A stretch of 64,000 nucleotides of DNA from Ridgeia piscesae. Its lineage: Eukaryota > Annelida > Polychaeta > Sabellida > Siboglinidae. Below, one piece after another: positions 1 to 11,832 of this stretch (position 1 is its first letter; each line of letters begins with the position of its first letter). The stretch is from the NCBI GenBank assembly GCA_025642075.2, contig JAODUO010001100.1, forward strand, positions 95,001 through 159,000, in the 5' to 3' direction. The position numbers were made by a program, and so were the translations under genes. The notes below the pieces were generated by a model that saw only the letters and a list, made by a program, of their open reading frames with translations, was not told the origin of the DNA and made no database searches.

Positions 1-135
1 CGTGAACGAAGTCGTAGCGCATCTGCGTCGCCACGACAAGCCGTTTTCTTCATTTTGTCCTCGTTTTCCTCTTACTTCGCTTCATCGTCTTATTCTGTAT
101 ATAGTGACTAATACGCTCTTTCATTTATGTTGCAG

Positions 136-278
136 AAAACATCCACGGTGACAACGAGATCTGGACTTCGAGCTCTTCAATACGTCCGTCGATCACGGCG
201 CCAGGAACTCGAGGAATCATTGTTCGCGAACTTCGAGCAAAAGAGACGAGAAGTCAGACACCGTTCAAGATGACGTAG
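136..278 (+). pseudogene. Exon-like block, paralogue 1 (terminal-exon type)
   Basis: A good 3' splice site (T-rich tract then tgttgcag) is followed by 46 open codons to a TAG at 276-278, in frame with AAC at 138. The translation contains HGDNEIWTSS. The same arrangement (acceptor ending ttgcag, then a related frame with GRDDVEMWSR) lies inverted at 37276-37460, and bases 1-35 also resemble the sequence just upstream of that locus (shared gtagcgc.tctg). No ATG with a splice donor corresponding to paralogue 2 is seen before the acceptor, so this copy may be a pseudogene or the 3' part of a gene starting outside the window. Function not recognised. Confidence 0.4.
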
Positions 279-370
279 CGGCTGCTAAGCATTAGTTAGA
301 GACAGTATTCATAATATCGAATGTTGCATTTTAAGAGTTAACGTGTGCAGACTGTCTTAATTTAATTTAG

Positions 371-611
371 GTAACCATGGTCGGGAGGAGAGTAAACTTC
401 TTTCGCTGTTGAAGCACTGGGAAATCACACCGCTTCCTCCCCACCACTGGTTGGAGGTTGGCTGGCCGGCTTTCAGATTCCTTCCATGGCTTACCCTCCA
501 CTTCAACTGTCAGGCATTTTAACCTGATATCGTTTTTATCTAACGCAGATGACTGGTACGTTGATTGCTGACGGTGCTTTTATAACATTCGATGTACGAC
601 TTCGTAAAATG
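371..611 (+). repeat. Conserved 3' block, copy 1 (inverted mate at 36965-37201)
   Basis: Begins gtaaccatggtcggg and is strongly similar along about 240 bases to the reverse complement of 36965-37201, including a short frame MVGRRVN(F/S)FRC followed by stop and then KHWEI. It lies 93 bases after the stop of paralogue 1; the mate lies 74 bases after the stop of paralogue 2. The two loci are therefore related over exon and 3' block together. It could be 3' untranslated sequence or part of an older dispersed repeat. Confidence 0.65.
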
Positions 612-1702
612 CTCAAACTGGAAAAAAGAGTCTTGTACCGTTTGTTTCTAACTGTCGAACAGGCAATGCAGGTGTAAGTAAGCTAATCAATTATAATAGA
701 CATGAACAAAGGTATTGATGTCTCCCAAGATGCACCGCACCAAATTTGATACATTCTTCACCTCCATATAACATATCATGAGTTGTGCTAATTACAATTC
801 ACCCCATTACGATGTTTAAGTTCGGCGCAGCATAATAATCAACGTGAATCCCCATCAATTCATTATTTTCAACACAACGATGTCGGAGAAAGGATCAGAT
901 TGGGTTTATTAAAACGTTCCCTGTACAACCATTGCATTAGTGTATATCGGTTAAGCAATGGCATGTGCTCGTCACAATAACGGACATGGTGGTCAATTAC
1001 CCATGGCAGGAATGCAGGTCCCTAATCCTTTGAAATTCAGACATACAGTGTCTGGTTTAGAAAACCGCGCCCTCACGCGTTTTGAAGCTGAAGTGATACC
1101 CCCTCCGCATAGATATTCCGTCTTAGACATCTTGAAGTTGTGAACGTCGTCGCGAACATATTTCAATACATATACCCACTCCCCGTCTTGTCTTCCGATA
1201 TCAGTAAGGACTGACTGTGAAAATGTAAACGTCGCCGCAAAAAAAATGTAATACCACCCCGCACTTTTTACCCTCCACCCGCCATTTCGAGTTCGTGTCG
1301 TGGAGACGCTCCGGCTCAGTCCACACAATTGCAAGTGAATGCCTCCTCCATGTAGAATACACTGTCTCGTGTTTACATGAAGATGGTCGACCCTCCAGAC
1401 AACTTCTCAAGAACCGCCCCTGTAACCTGTGTATATAAAGGAAAGATAAAAGGTAAGTTCCTGTATAGCGCATTATCTGGTCCTCATGACTGCTCAAAGC
1501 GTTTTTACACTTTACTTCCCTGACAGACTTGTTCAATCAAACGCCGTGTCAACTTCTCTGGGAAGCATCCAGCCATATGCTACAAACACTGCGCGAAGGC
1601 TGCTCATGCATATATCCACCACTGTCTATAGCCAGGCACTCAGTTATACAGCTGAGTAAACTGGAGCAATGTAGAATGTAAAAACTTCCCCAAGGTTTAA
1701 CA
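612..1702. other. Unassigned sequence
   Basis: No gene, RNA or recognisable repeat seen on either strand. Open frames here are short, overlap on opposite strands and show no motif or splice structure. Confidence 0.5.
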
Positions 1703-1777
1703 CCACAGCACAGGATTCGAACCCGGATTATCACGGTCGAGAGTCCGAATCTCTACCCCTGAGCCATTGCGCTCTAC
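1703..1777 (-). repeat. tRNA-like sequence (SINE head or tRNA pseudogene)
   Basis: On the minus strand an A-box-like TGGCTCAGGGG and a consensus B box GGTTCGAATCC are correctly spaced for an internal RNA polymerase III promoter. The anticodon-arm region (ATTCGGACTCTCGACC) resembles tRNA-Glu, but the T stem and acceptor stem do not pair well, so this is not a functional tRNA. It sits immediately 3' of the TA tail of the RTE element that follows on the same strand, consistent with a SINE head or a chance insertion neighbour. Confidence 0.6.
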
Positions 1778-1796
1778 AAACAAATAAATAAACAAA

Positions 1797-1798
1797 TA

Positions 1799-1874
<76 letters not shown>
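1797..1874. repeat. (TA)n microsatellite
   Basis: Nearly pure TA dinucleotide tract directly at the 3' end of the RTE LINE, separated by three copies of CTTA. RTE elements usually end in a short microsatellite, so this tract may have grown from the element's own tail. Confidence 0.95.
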
Positions 1875-1875
<1 letters not shown>

Positions 1876-4800
1876 TTACTTACTTATGCCTGATTGCTCG
1901 CTGGGAGCATAGGCCATCGACCAAGGAACGCCACCGTTTTCTGTCCGTGGCCATCTTCTCCATTTCTCTCCTGGTGTATCCCATCTCCTTCGTTTCTTTT
2001 TCTGTGTCTCTTTGCCAGGTGTTTCGTGGCCTACCTCTTCGTCTCTTCCCTGGGGGTTCCATGTGATGGCTTGACGGGTGATGGTGTTTGGTGGTTTCCT
2101 GAGTGTATGTCCTATCCACCTCCATTTTCTCTTCTTTATTTCATTTTCTATGGGTAGTTGCTTGGTCATTTTCCAGAGTGTAGTGTTGGATATCTTGTCT
2201 GACCACTTCAGGTGTAGGATTCTACGCAGGCATTTGTTGATGAAGGTCTGTATTCTTTTTAGTGTCTTCTGTGTACTTCGCCATGTCTCCGATCCATAGA
2301 GTAAAACTGCCTTGACATTTGAATTGAATATTCTCAGTTTGGTGTTAGTTTTAATTTGTTTTGCTCTCCAAATTTTTCTCAACATGATGAATGCAACTCT
2401 TGCTTTCTGTATCCTTGCTTTGACGTCTTCTGCTGTGCCTCCATGTTTGTTGATTGTACTGCCCAGGTATGTGAATGAGTCTGTCTCTTCCAGCGGCTCT
2501 CCGTTCATTGTAATGGGGTTGTTGTTCTTTGTGTTGGCTTTCATAATCCTTGTCTTGCTTCTGTTGATGTTGAGTCCTAGCTGTGTTGACACTGTGTTTA
2601 GTAGCTCTGTTTTTTCCTGCATTTGTTGATGGCTGTGTGAGAGGAGAGCGAGGTCATCCGCAAAGTCCAGGTCCTCCAACTGGCTCCAAGGTGTCCACTG
2701 GATCCCATTTCTTCTATATTTTGTAGTCTTTTTCATGATCCAGTCTATGGCGAGCAGGAATAAGAATGGTGACAGAAGACATCCTTGCCTCACTCCTGTC
2801 TTCACCATGAAGGAGTCTGTAAGTTGTCCTGCATGAATGACCCTGCATGCCATATCTTCGTAACTATTTCTTATCAGAGATATAAGTTTATTCGGTATCC
2901 CGTAGTGCTGTAGAAGCTTCCACAGTGTATCTCTGTCGAGGCTATCAAATGCCTTCTCGTAGTCTACAAAGTTTATGTACAGGGATGAGTCCCATTCCAT
3001 GGATTGTTCAACAATGATTCGCAGTGTTGCTATTTGGTCTGTGCATGATCTGTCTTTGCGGAAGCCAGCTTGGTGGTCTCTGAGCTTGGCATCCACCCCT
3101 GTCTTCAGTCTGTCCAAGATGACTCTGTTGAGGACCTTTCCGGGTACTGATAGGAGCATTATCCCTCTGTAGTTATTACAATCTTGCATATCTCCTTTCT
3201 TTGGGAGCTTCACGAGGTATCCTTCTTTCCATTCAGTTGGTATTTCTTCTTGCTCCCATATCTTCCCCAATAGATCATGCAGTATCTCTGTGGAGGTCTC
3301 TATGTCAGCCTTGATTGCCTCGGCAGGAATTTTGTCTGGGCCTGAAGCTTTCCCTCTCTTCATGTGATGGATGGCTTTCTCAATCTCTGCCTTACTTGGT
3401 CTTTCGCAGTTTATCTGGAGAACTTCTTCAGCTGGTGTGATGTCTGGAGGGTTCTGGGGTGGTGGCCGGTTTAGCAGTTCTTCAAAATGTTCCCTCCATC
3501 TCTTCAACTGGTCTTCGTCACTGGTAAGTACATTGCCATTCTTATCTTTGATAGGTCTGTCTGTACGCTTGTACTTTCCTGCTAATTTTCTTGTTATTTC
3601 ATACAGTTGTTTCATGTTTCCTTGGGCTGATGCATCCTCTGCTTCCTTGGCTAGGTCTTCAATGAAGTTTGCCTTGTCTGTTTTTACGCTGTTCTTGACT
3701 GCTCTGTTTGCCTCTGTGTACTCTTCCTGTGCTGTTGCTTTTGCTGCTCTCGTTCGGCTGTTGTTAATTGCACCTTTCTTTTCCTTCCTCACTTGCACTT
3801 TGTTGAGAGTGTCTGCAGAAATCCAGTCTTTTTGTTGGTATTTCTTCTTTCCCAGAACTTCGTTGCATGTGCTGGTCCACATCTCCTTGATCTGTTGCCA
3901 TTGTGTGTCTATGTCCATGTTTCCTTCGTCAAGAAGATCTTGTAGGGCTTCATATTTGTTTCTGACTGTAAGTCGGAAGGTCTCTGTTGTCAGCCTGTCC
4001 TTTAGGAAGTCCACATTGTACTTTCGTTCTGGTGCTCCTCTTGACTTTTCTCTCTTTAGCTTCATCTTCATTCTGGCCAGCACTAGATGGTGGTCTGAGG
4101 CTGCATCTGCCCCTCTCTGCACTCTCACATCCTGCATTGATCTTCTGAACTTCCGTCCTATGCAGATATGATCTATTTGATTTTCTGTTCTGTGGTTTGG
4201 TGATACCCAGGTTGCCTTATGAATCCTGCGATGCGGGAACACGCTGCCTCCGATGATCATGTTGTTAAATGCACAAAAGTCAGCCAACATCTCGCCATTT
4301 TCATTCATTTTGCCAAGTCCCTGTCTGCCCATGACTTCTTCGTACCCGCTGTTGTCTGATCCAATTTTGGCGTTCAAATCTCCCATGAGTATTGTCATGT
4401 CCTTCTCTTTCAGTTTGTCACACAATGTTTGCAGTTTGTTGTAAAAGTCCTCCTTTGTTTCCTCATCCTTGTCGTTTGTGGGTGCGTAGCACTGGATGAT
4501 GTTGAGCTTGATGTTTTCTTTCTTTGTTTTGAACGAGGCATAGATGATCCTTGGTCCCGCCGCTTCCCAGCTAATGAGAGCATTCTGTGCCTCATGTGAC
4601 AACATGAAGGCCACGCCTTCTGTGTGATGTGCGTCTTCCTCTTCATGCCCCGAGTACAGTATCATTTCTCCCGTATTCAGTCTGACTTGCCCCGACTGTG
4701 TCCACCTCGTTTCACATAGCCCTAATACTGTGATGTTGTAGGCCCGTCGTTCCCTTGCTATTTGGGCTGCTTTGTTTGCTTCGAACATGGTTCTCACGTT

Positions 4801-5038
4801 CCATGTTCCGATTTTTGATATTTTCTTGGAAGACAAGAAGGGTATCGGCGATGTAGCTTCCTTACGGCTTTCACTGCATGGCGTCATACTCTCCCCAGGA
4901 GGCCCTCCCTCTCCCAAGTTCAGTAGAGTTCCTTTGGTCGATGTTTTCGTAACAATCTGTTTTTTACGGGAAAGGGTTGTTAGCCCTTTGCCCAACCCTC
5001 CTCTTTTCTCAGCCGGGCTTGGGACCGTCCATGGCAGA
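1873..5038 (-). mobile_element. RTE-clade non-LTR retrotransposon, near full length
   Basis: One long endonuclease plus reverse transcriptase reading frame, a very short 3' UTR and a simple-sequence tail are typical of RTE-type LINEs. The 5' side ends in a CCATGGACGGTCCC motif next to a TA tract at 5039. Both ends are therefore flanked by TA-rich DNA. I did not find a clear target-site duplication because both borders are microsatellite. Confidence 0.85.
1880..4887 (-). pseudogene. RTE endonuclease-reverse transcriptase, frameshifted near C-terminus
   Basis: Start chosen at the ATG at 4887; the frame stays open further upstream only through simple repeats. The protein is about 1000 residues, normal for RTE. 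An APE-type endonuclease comes first: [27 protein letters not shown] and ASDHHLV. The reverse transcriptase follows, with [54 protein letters not shown] and the catalytic [10 protein letters not shown]. The C-terminal WRWIGHTLR and ITWNPQG motifs match the CFDP2/BovB-like group. After WNPQG the expected GRPRNTW segment is found only in the next frame, so one base has been lost at about 2048-2053 in a C/G run. From there the original frame reads unrelated sequence to a stop at 1876. Apart from this the enzyme looks intact, implying recent insertion. Confidence 0.9.
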
Positions 5039-5222
5039 GTTATATATATATATATATATAATCGCCTGTTAATGTAATAACTGCCCGATAATGTAATAAC
5101 ATCACCCGATAATGTAATAAACTTGCTGCTTGATAATGTAATAATTTTTGCCTGATAATGTAATAAACTCCTCTTGCCTGATAATGTAATAAGTTTCGTC
5201 TGATAATGTAATAACGTACACA
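5039..5222. repeat. TA tract and irregular tandem repeat with a 14-bp core
   Basis: A short (TA)n (5039-5060) is followed by seven copies of a core tgataatgtaataa at irregular 20-27 base spacing. It is not part of the LINE protein although the frame reads through it (LLHYQ repeats on the minus strand). Confidence 0.85.
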
Positions 5223-5706
5223 TTTCACGTAGGACTTAGTCGTTTTCGTGGATTTCATATTGGTTTCGTGCACTTAGTCCATTTTGTCTATTTCGTCTAT
5301 TTCTCAATACTGCAACCTTTGCTAGTGGGATAATTTTAGATGATATCTAATAAGCTGGTTCCAAATCTGAAGTCGCATTTGTCTCAGCAGGTCAGGATTT
5401 TGAGTTATGCACTCTCACGCCATTTATGAATGGCGGGTTGGTGTAATATCCTACTTTAAGACTGTGGGCTTCATTGATAACGAACTTGCCGGCGCAAATC
5501 CTGGTATCGATGATCTCACAAGTGTTCCCTTTCCATGCTATAATATCAAGGTATCTAATGCACACAGGCGTGGGGTTTTCCGATTCAATCCTAGAGTGAA
5601 AGCCAGATGAAGAAATGGTTTATTAAGGACTGTTTTAAATAGATTTTATTACGGAGTTTGTCAACACTTTCGTGTCTGGCAATTCTTGCATGTTGTGCTC
5701 AAGATG

Positions 5707-5765
<59 letters not shown>

Positions 5766-6251
5766 ACCTATGATTACTGCCACACCAGTATGATACCGGC
5801 GTCGTATAATATTTCAGGTTAGGAAGATCTATTGTAAATTTTACACATGCGCTACCTGTCATATTGATTTCTTCCGCAATCTCCCGAAATACCCTTTCTT
5901 TTAAAACATGACTGAGATAATGCTTATCAGCTACATCATAGAATAGCGGGAATTTTTGCCAAGATGTTATAAACTTCTTCTGACCAAATATAGGCCATAT
6001 TCAGCTTTGTACAAAGTATCACGTGACTCCAGGCCCGATCCTCATTGGCAAATGGCATTTTTTGCGTCTCGTCTCAACCGCAAATTGCCCGCACAACAAT
6101 TTAAGTGTTGAGACAAGACGCGGTCGAGACGAGGTCAAGACGAGGTCAAAACACCTCAAAACGCTTCCGAAAAATCAAGCATGTTCGATCCTCAAAACTC
6201 GCTCACGACGCGCTCACCACGCACTCAAGACGCCTCGAGACGGTCTTGAGG
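5223..6251. other. Unassigned sequence with a (TA)n tract
   Basis: Contains a pure (TA)n at about 5709-5762. From about 6100 to 6250 there is a locally repetitive run of gag/cga-rich words (gacgaggtcaa, gacgcgctc). No coding evidence. Confidence 0.5.
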
Positions 6252-6287
6252 AGCCCGCACACCGAGGAGACTCGAGGTGTGCGGGCT
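6252..6287. other. Perfect 12-bp inverted repeat (hairpin)
   Basis: Arms agcccgcacacc (6252-6263) and ggtgtgcgggct (6276-6287) pair perfectly around a 12-base loop that itself contains gag/ctc. It directly precedes the dispersed repeat beginning at 6289, so it may be its border. Confidence 0.8.
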
Positions 6288-6288
6288 A

Positions 6289-6705
6289 CTTTAATAAAGC
6301 AACGCGACGTCTATTTATGGCGACCATACGTGCCATATTACATAATTCGTGACATTTATAGCCACCGCACGTGCCATATTACATAATTCATTGCACTAGG
6401 CTGACATTTAAGTGCCTCTACTAGGTCACTGTACAAACTAATTAAATAAACCCTGTCTCGTGACACAACACGAACATGTTAAATAGCCTGCCAAGACTTC
6501 TCATGTTTGTCAGTATAAATCAGTTCTTCAAACAATACCTGAACACGAAATCTGAATATATTACGTTATGGCTAAGTGCATGATGATTATTTCAAGCCAT
6601 GTAACTTCGTGTACAGAGAGAAAAACGTAGTTGAAGCAATATTTTGCATGTCGTTACTTAACGTTAAGTGAACACGTTCCATTTCATTATTACTTTGCGA
6701 TGCTA
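6289..6705 (+). repeat. Dispersed repeat R1, copy 1
   Basis: Matches 41802-42414 in the same orientation almost throughout, from aataaagcaacgcgacgtc to atttcattatta, with both copies losing similarity at the same point. Contains words tatttatagccaccgcacg and gtgccatattacataattc, the first of which is partly duplicated here. Non-coding; identity unknown. Confidence 0.85.
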
Positions 6706-6928
6706 TTGAAAAATTTGACGCCCTTGTGTCGAATGTGTGCACAGCTAAAAGAAAGAGAAACTGGCCACTTTAACTACTATTATTTTTGAATTTCGGGTGG
6801 CACTGGGATTACTGGCACACGTCTATCCAACACGTGTCACTCGTGATATCGACATAATATTGTTCACGTTTTCCCGTTAAAAAAAAATTCATTAGATGGA
6901 GGCGGGCGCTTAAAATGAGTAAGTTATA

Positions 6929-7330
6929 TGACATCATCATCATTCATCATTGTGCAGCCGTAGTGTCCAGTGGTTGGGCGAAGGCCTCAGCATGCTGCTT
7001 CCACATCTGCCTGTCTTGCACTACCCTCTGCCAGACGGTACCCTTCCAGTAGTCATCTAGTTCGTCTCTCCAACGTCTCGCCGGTCTTCCTCTAGGTGTT
7101 TTTCTTTCATAGGGTTTCCAGGTGGTGATACGCAGTGTCCATCGGTTATCTCGTATCCTGCTTACGTACCCTGCCCAGGTCCACTTCCGTCTTCTGACTT
7201 GTTCAATCACGTATGAGACCTTTGTCTTTTCTGTTACCCAGATGCGTGTTTGTCTGTCCCAGGATGTGATGTTTAACATACTCCTTTCCATCTTTTTGTG
7301 CGGCTGCTAGCTCGTTCTTTGCTTGGGTTT
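6929..7330 (-). mobile_element. 5'-truncated RTE-type LINE, 3' end only
   Basis: A minus-strand frame of 114 codons (6950-7291) encodes the C-terminal region found after the RT domain of RTE elements: MERSMLNITSWDR, KWTWAGYVSRI, RGRPARRWRDELDDYW and a terminal QDRQMWKQHAEAFAQP. Just upstream, NELAAAQ-like residues occur in another frame, indicating a frameshift. The element ends in an (ATG)n-like tail (about 6931-6952), the usual RTE tail type. It belongs to a different RTE family from the one at 1.9-5 kb. Confidence 0.85.
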
Positions 7331-8133
7331 TACACTGTTTTTCGTTTACACAAACACGCACTGGCACCCGTCTGTATTACTATAATTATTAGCGTTCGTC
7401 AAAAAATAAAATACAGGAGTACAAAAGTAACAAAATACAGATAAAATAATTATTAAAACAGTATGTAAACATTAATTATTCTAAAATACAAGACAAATCT
7501 AGAATGTAATTGTAAATTATAGTTATAATGGCGGTCGTCCTTTCACAAATAATAAAATAAAATAAACAAAATACAACATACACACATAAAGTGTCCACGG
7601 AAACGTCAGAGGTTGAGAAGTCGTACAGACATAATCCATGGATGCATCCCGGGGGCGGCACCCCGGACAGACACGGTAACATGTCCAATGGACTAAAACA
7701 CGGGAAATATCTCTTCAGAATCCGTTCGGCCATTTGTAGTGTTTCCAACCTTGGAGAGTTTCATTTCCGGGACAGAACCGGGGGAGGGTTCAGGGAGGGG
7801 GACGGGCCCCCCTATGAGCAAGAAACCTTTGGAAAATAGGATATTAAATGGTGGGTGTTGGGGGCACTTTAAACTTAAAATTGTGAATATTTGCTACTGT
7901 TTTTCGTTTGCAGGTAAAAATGTATTTACAGCAAATTTAGACCCCCCAAAAATCATCTTGTCAGAACTAATTTGCGTAATGGAAATGCCATAAATGTTTT
8001 AAGGAGTCAATGCAAGAGATCACAGATCATTTTCAAATAATGAGACAAAACATTAAATAAATAGCCCGTGGCATTATGAAATTTGTCATACCCAAATAAA
8101 TCAATTTTTTTAAATACACGGCACTTTCTTTAT
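7331..8133. other. Unassigned, GC-rich patch at 7640-7830
   Basis: A G-rich patch (cccgggggcggcaccccgg and gggggacgggccccccta) sits in otherwise AT-rich DNA. It may be the non-coding 3' part of the hAT element that follows on the minus strand, but no terminal inverted repeat was identified. Confidence 0.35.
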
Positions 8134-8808
8134 TTACAAGGTCATATCAACAGACTGATAACAACATGATTTGCCAGTAGCCACACGGAATAGATCTATA
8201 GGACACAATATGACATCATTACCAACTGCCATTACACGTATCATTGTCACTCTCAGTTCATGCAGTTGCCTCTGCCTTTTTTGGTACTCTTCAAGGGCCT
8301 TCATGGTTGCTGCTTTGGCACTTGAGATCTTAATTAAGTCTCTGCCCACTTTCACCTCGTAGCAACACTGGCCCATATTCTGCAGTGAGTTACGCCCTAC
8401 AGCCTTCGTGTCATTTCCCAGCTGATTGCGAAATGTTGTCTTTATGTGCCTCACCATGGAAAATACTCTTTCGCAATCTGCGTTTCCATGGGGCAAGACA
8501 CACAAAGATTGGCAGAATTTTGCAAGCACTGGGAACTGAGGTAGACTTGTGCCTGGCTTCTTTTGCTAAGCCATCCAGGCCCAGAATTTGTCAACAGGCA
8601 TCTCCAATTCATCTGCTTCCAAACCCAGACACCGATAGACCGCACATTCTGAGGTATCAGGATTGATAATGTTTGGGAATTGTTTCGCAATCTCACTGTC
8701 AGGAAACATTAGCGGGAAGAGTCGGGAGAGGTGACTGGCTACGTTGAAGGGGATGTAATGCTCCACCAGTGCATTACAAAAGAGGACCTCAGCTCTTGTG
8801 GTCTTGTC
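8134..8808 (-). pseudogene. hAT transposase C-terminal region, one in-frame stop
   Basis: Read on the minus strand from 8808, the frame begins after a good acceptor (gaatatattttcag) with DKTTRAEVLFCNALVEHY, then HLSRLFPLMFPDSEIAKQF, then VDKFWAWMA, a TAG stop (8566-8568), and, in the same frame, KKPGTSLPQFPVLAKF and LPHGNADCERVFSMVRHI. The last segment is the conserved hAT dimerisation motif. The normal end is reached at 8134 after about 45 further residues rich in Lys and Gln. The only obvious lesion is the TAG, located one codon before QKKPGTS. It could be a decayed transposon or the last exon of a domesticated hAT-like gene; the splice acceptor favours a multi-exon source. Upstream exons were not identified. 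Confidence 0.75.
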
Positions 8809-9617
8809 CTGAAAATATATTCAAACAATATGTTAGATATTATTATAATTTTTTATAGCCTCCTTTTAAATAAATATTATTATCTGTGTCGGACTTGCAA
8901 GGAAGAAATATTAGGCTTACCAAGAGAAAGCTACACTGATTCTTCTAATCATTATAAAACCTAGGACCAGACATTCGTAATTTGAAGCTGAATGCATGAT
9001 CAAAATAATAATTTTGTTTCCTGTTGGGATTTTAATTAAGGATTTAAAAAACAACTTTTGAATGCCTTTTTAAACACATAATTTTTTTTATAATAAACCC
9101 ATACTACTGTTAGGCAAGACAAGCGATTTGGAGAAAAACGCTATCCTCCAAGTGAAGTCCAACCCTTAAATCGATGACGATAAATTTATTTATTTTATTT
9201 TAAAAAGAGGGATAACTTTCATGAATAGATAATTGCTTATGACTTTTCACAATTATCAATGCGCAGTACTGGCCGGCTTGAACAATTGATAATCCTAGTC
9301 TAGACTACATGTAGAATATAGCACCAGGCCACGCAGTGTTGGAAGACTTGACTCAAGTCAGTCAGGACAAGTTATTCTGTGAACATCTGAAGACTCTTCT
9401 TGATTGACTCTTGACCTGTAAAGAGAGACTGAGTAGACTACACCGTGCCCCTCTCTGCAGTCTTTTCTTTATGATGAGTCCCCTATGCATGAGCACGTAC
9501 ATCGTATATTCCCGATGCCGCCACACTGAAATCAGTTCGGCACAGACCACAGAATGCCCCCATCCTGTCCTCTGCCACTGGTCTCATCCACTTTGTGAAC
9601 TCCGGACCAGTCGTCCA
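8809..9617. other. Unassigned AT-rich sequence
   Basis: If 8134-8808 is an exon, this is intron or transposon interior followed by unique sequence up to the array. No coding or repeat signal recognised. Confidence 0.4.
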
Positions 9618-10628
9618 CGCTGCTTGATAATGTGCTTAACGACAGAAGTTCACTTGAAAGTGTTGGCATTCTATTCTCTGCGATATGAAACTCTAAAACG
9701 TGGTAACGGAGACGCCACGAGTGCTGTATGCAGGCTGCGCTAAGATGTTTCTGAAGCATTACGTGCCATTCCAACCTCTTTATATTACAAGAAATCATTG
9801 TACGCAACGCAGTGAAGTAAACGCTCTAGGCCTACATGCTGTCAAATGAAATACACGTCGAAATATGTCAGGCGAGGCGATGCCATACAAGACGTTCGTT
9901 CGCAAAGAGATTAACTCTGTAATGTAATACTCTTTGTAGGGCGTACAATTTATGTAGCCATCTCAATACCAACGATGCTATGATGAGACCATTGCCGGTT
10001 AGTTGCTTTGTGGTTTCGGTTTCACATTGAACTTGCGAAATGTCAGCTCTTTGGTTTCAGGTCTTCCTATTTGAATCCGAAATGTGAGCGACACAACACC
10101 TCTCAGAACACGACGCGAGAAAATGGTGCACCCCACGCAAGTCTAGTATATCATCTCGTAGTTGTCTGGGTAGTTTGGAACAACTATTGTTTGTTCGTAT
10201 GGCACTTCGCCATGACTACTATGTCTAGTTTTTAGCGATATCTGTTTTTCGGAATAGCGCTCATGGCATGGCCAAAGACCTGGCCTGTTTTGCAGTGATC
10301 ACTGTAGCGTATGCTATTGTTTCCATGGCAATCTTTCAAAATATGATGCCTGTCTACGCCACTATCTAGATACACATTTGCGTGCCGAGAAATGTGTGAT
10401 TATGTATGATTGTAATAAATAGTGGTCTCAAAACGTCGAACGATCTCTACACTTCTTTCAGAAGGAAAGCAAATCAATTGTGACCCTGTGAATTACGCAA
10501 TTGCAAAGAAATAGGCACTTGTGTAGGTTGCCTTTTTATGCTGCTTCCTAAGCATACGGTTTCCAGTCGAGATTAGTGCGTTGTGCTTGGTGTCATAAGG
10601 GGCAAATAGTCATCTACTCAACTGTATT

Positions 10629-10790
<162 letters not shown>

Positions 10791-11432
10791 GTATACGAGA
10801 ATGTGTGTGACATTCGCGCGAATGGTGCTAATGCATATCAATGTTAAGATATTTTCCGCGATGCGCTCTCGGCCTCTTACACAAGTTTCTTTCGTGTGCC
10901 TTATGTTAGCATCACATTTTCACATAACTTTATTTGATATACAGTAATTAATGTAGCTAAGTTGTCTTGGTGCAACAGAAGCTCGCTCACAAGGTGATGT
11001 GTAATGGTGCACATGCTTTTGACCAAGTTGGCTGCTTCGCTGTTTAACCACCCAATTTACCTCTTACTGCATGCAGAGCACATTCTGTGAAACACGAAAA
11101 ATATGCAGACATAGCTAGGCCCAAGAAAAGCACCACCTGAAGTGCTTGCGAGGAAATTATTCGAAGTTAAACCATCTTCATTATATCAGTTCTTATCAGC
11201 CATATAGCGTGAAAAATAGCCGGAACAATCGTCTAAGTAAAACGTTTCAATTCAATTGTGTTTTCATCTTTGTGAGACCGGTGACATTAAAACTAATGTC
11301 CACTTGCACTTGTTATAATACATATATCGATGTCAGACTATCTTTGATTCTCCCGGTGATCGGCCTACATTTCTAATTACATCAACAACTGCACAAAATT
11401 GTTGTAGTCGATAAACACAAGGTTTCACTCAC

Positions 11433-11545
11433 TGTCAAATGACTAACCCGCGTCGCCAATCTTCACATCATCGCGCCCCGTCGGTCAGTAGTGCTGCCAG
11501 AAGTTGTCGGCCGTGTGTCTCTGTATCTTCACCAGGCGCAGACAC
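11433..11545 (-). other. Exon-like segment of unit A (113 nt)
   Basis: On the minus strand bounded by acceptor tgttttttctcag and donor gtgagtgaaa. All three frames contain a stop, so it would have to be untranslated or decayed. A related 110-nt segment with the same borders at 23740-23849 is open in one frame. Confidence 0.5.
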
Positions 11546-11751
11546 CTGAGAAAAAACAGTAACAGAGCGTTACAATATGCGCGGTGACTAACAAAGTTGA
11601 AACCAGAAGAACGCATTTATTACACATGTCTAAATCCCTTCACCACACTGGCGTCAAATGCGTAAATCCCACAGCGATGCGGTCGAGATGACATTAAAGA
11701 AACAGGTATCTCTTGCCAGCATTCGGCTGCGCGGCATAGTAATCGCGCCAA

Positions 11752-11832
11752 ACCGGAAGAGGCATTCCTACTGTGACGTCACGACAATACGGCAAACGCG
11801 TTTCTGGCGACGTCAGATTTCAAAATGGCGAC
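11752..11832. promoter_or_regulatory. ETS/CRE/YY1-like motif cluster, unit A
   Basis: ACCGGAAG (11752), palindromic TGACGTCA (11774-11781), a second half-CRE GACGTCA and CAAAATGGCGAC (11821-11832). These are the consensus types of CpG-island, TATA-less promoters. The cluster lies about 200 bases upstream of the exon-like segment if transcription runs on the minus strand. Confidence 0.45.

Noticed and set aside
1703..1777. Functional tRNA-Glu gene
   Set aside because: Both internal promoter boxes are good but the T stem and acceptor stem do not pair.
3371..4171. 266-codon plus-strand frame inside the RTE element
   Set aside because: Antisense shadow of the endonuclease-RT gene.
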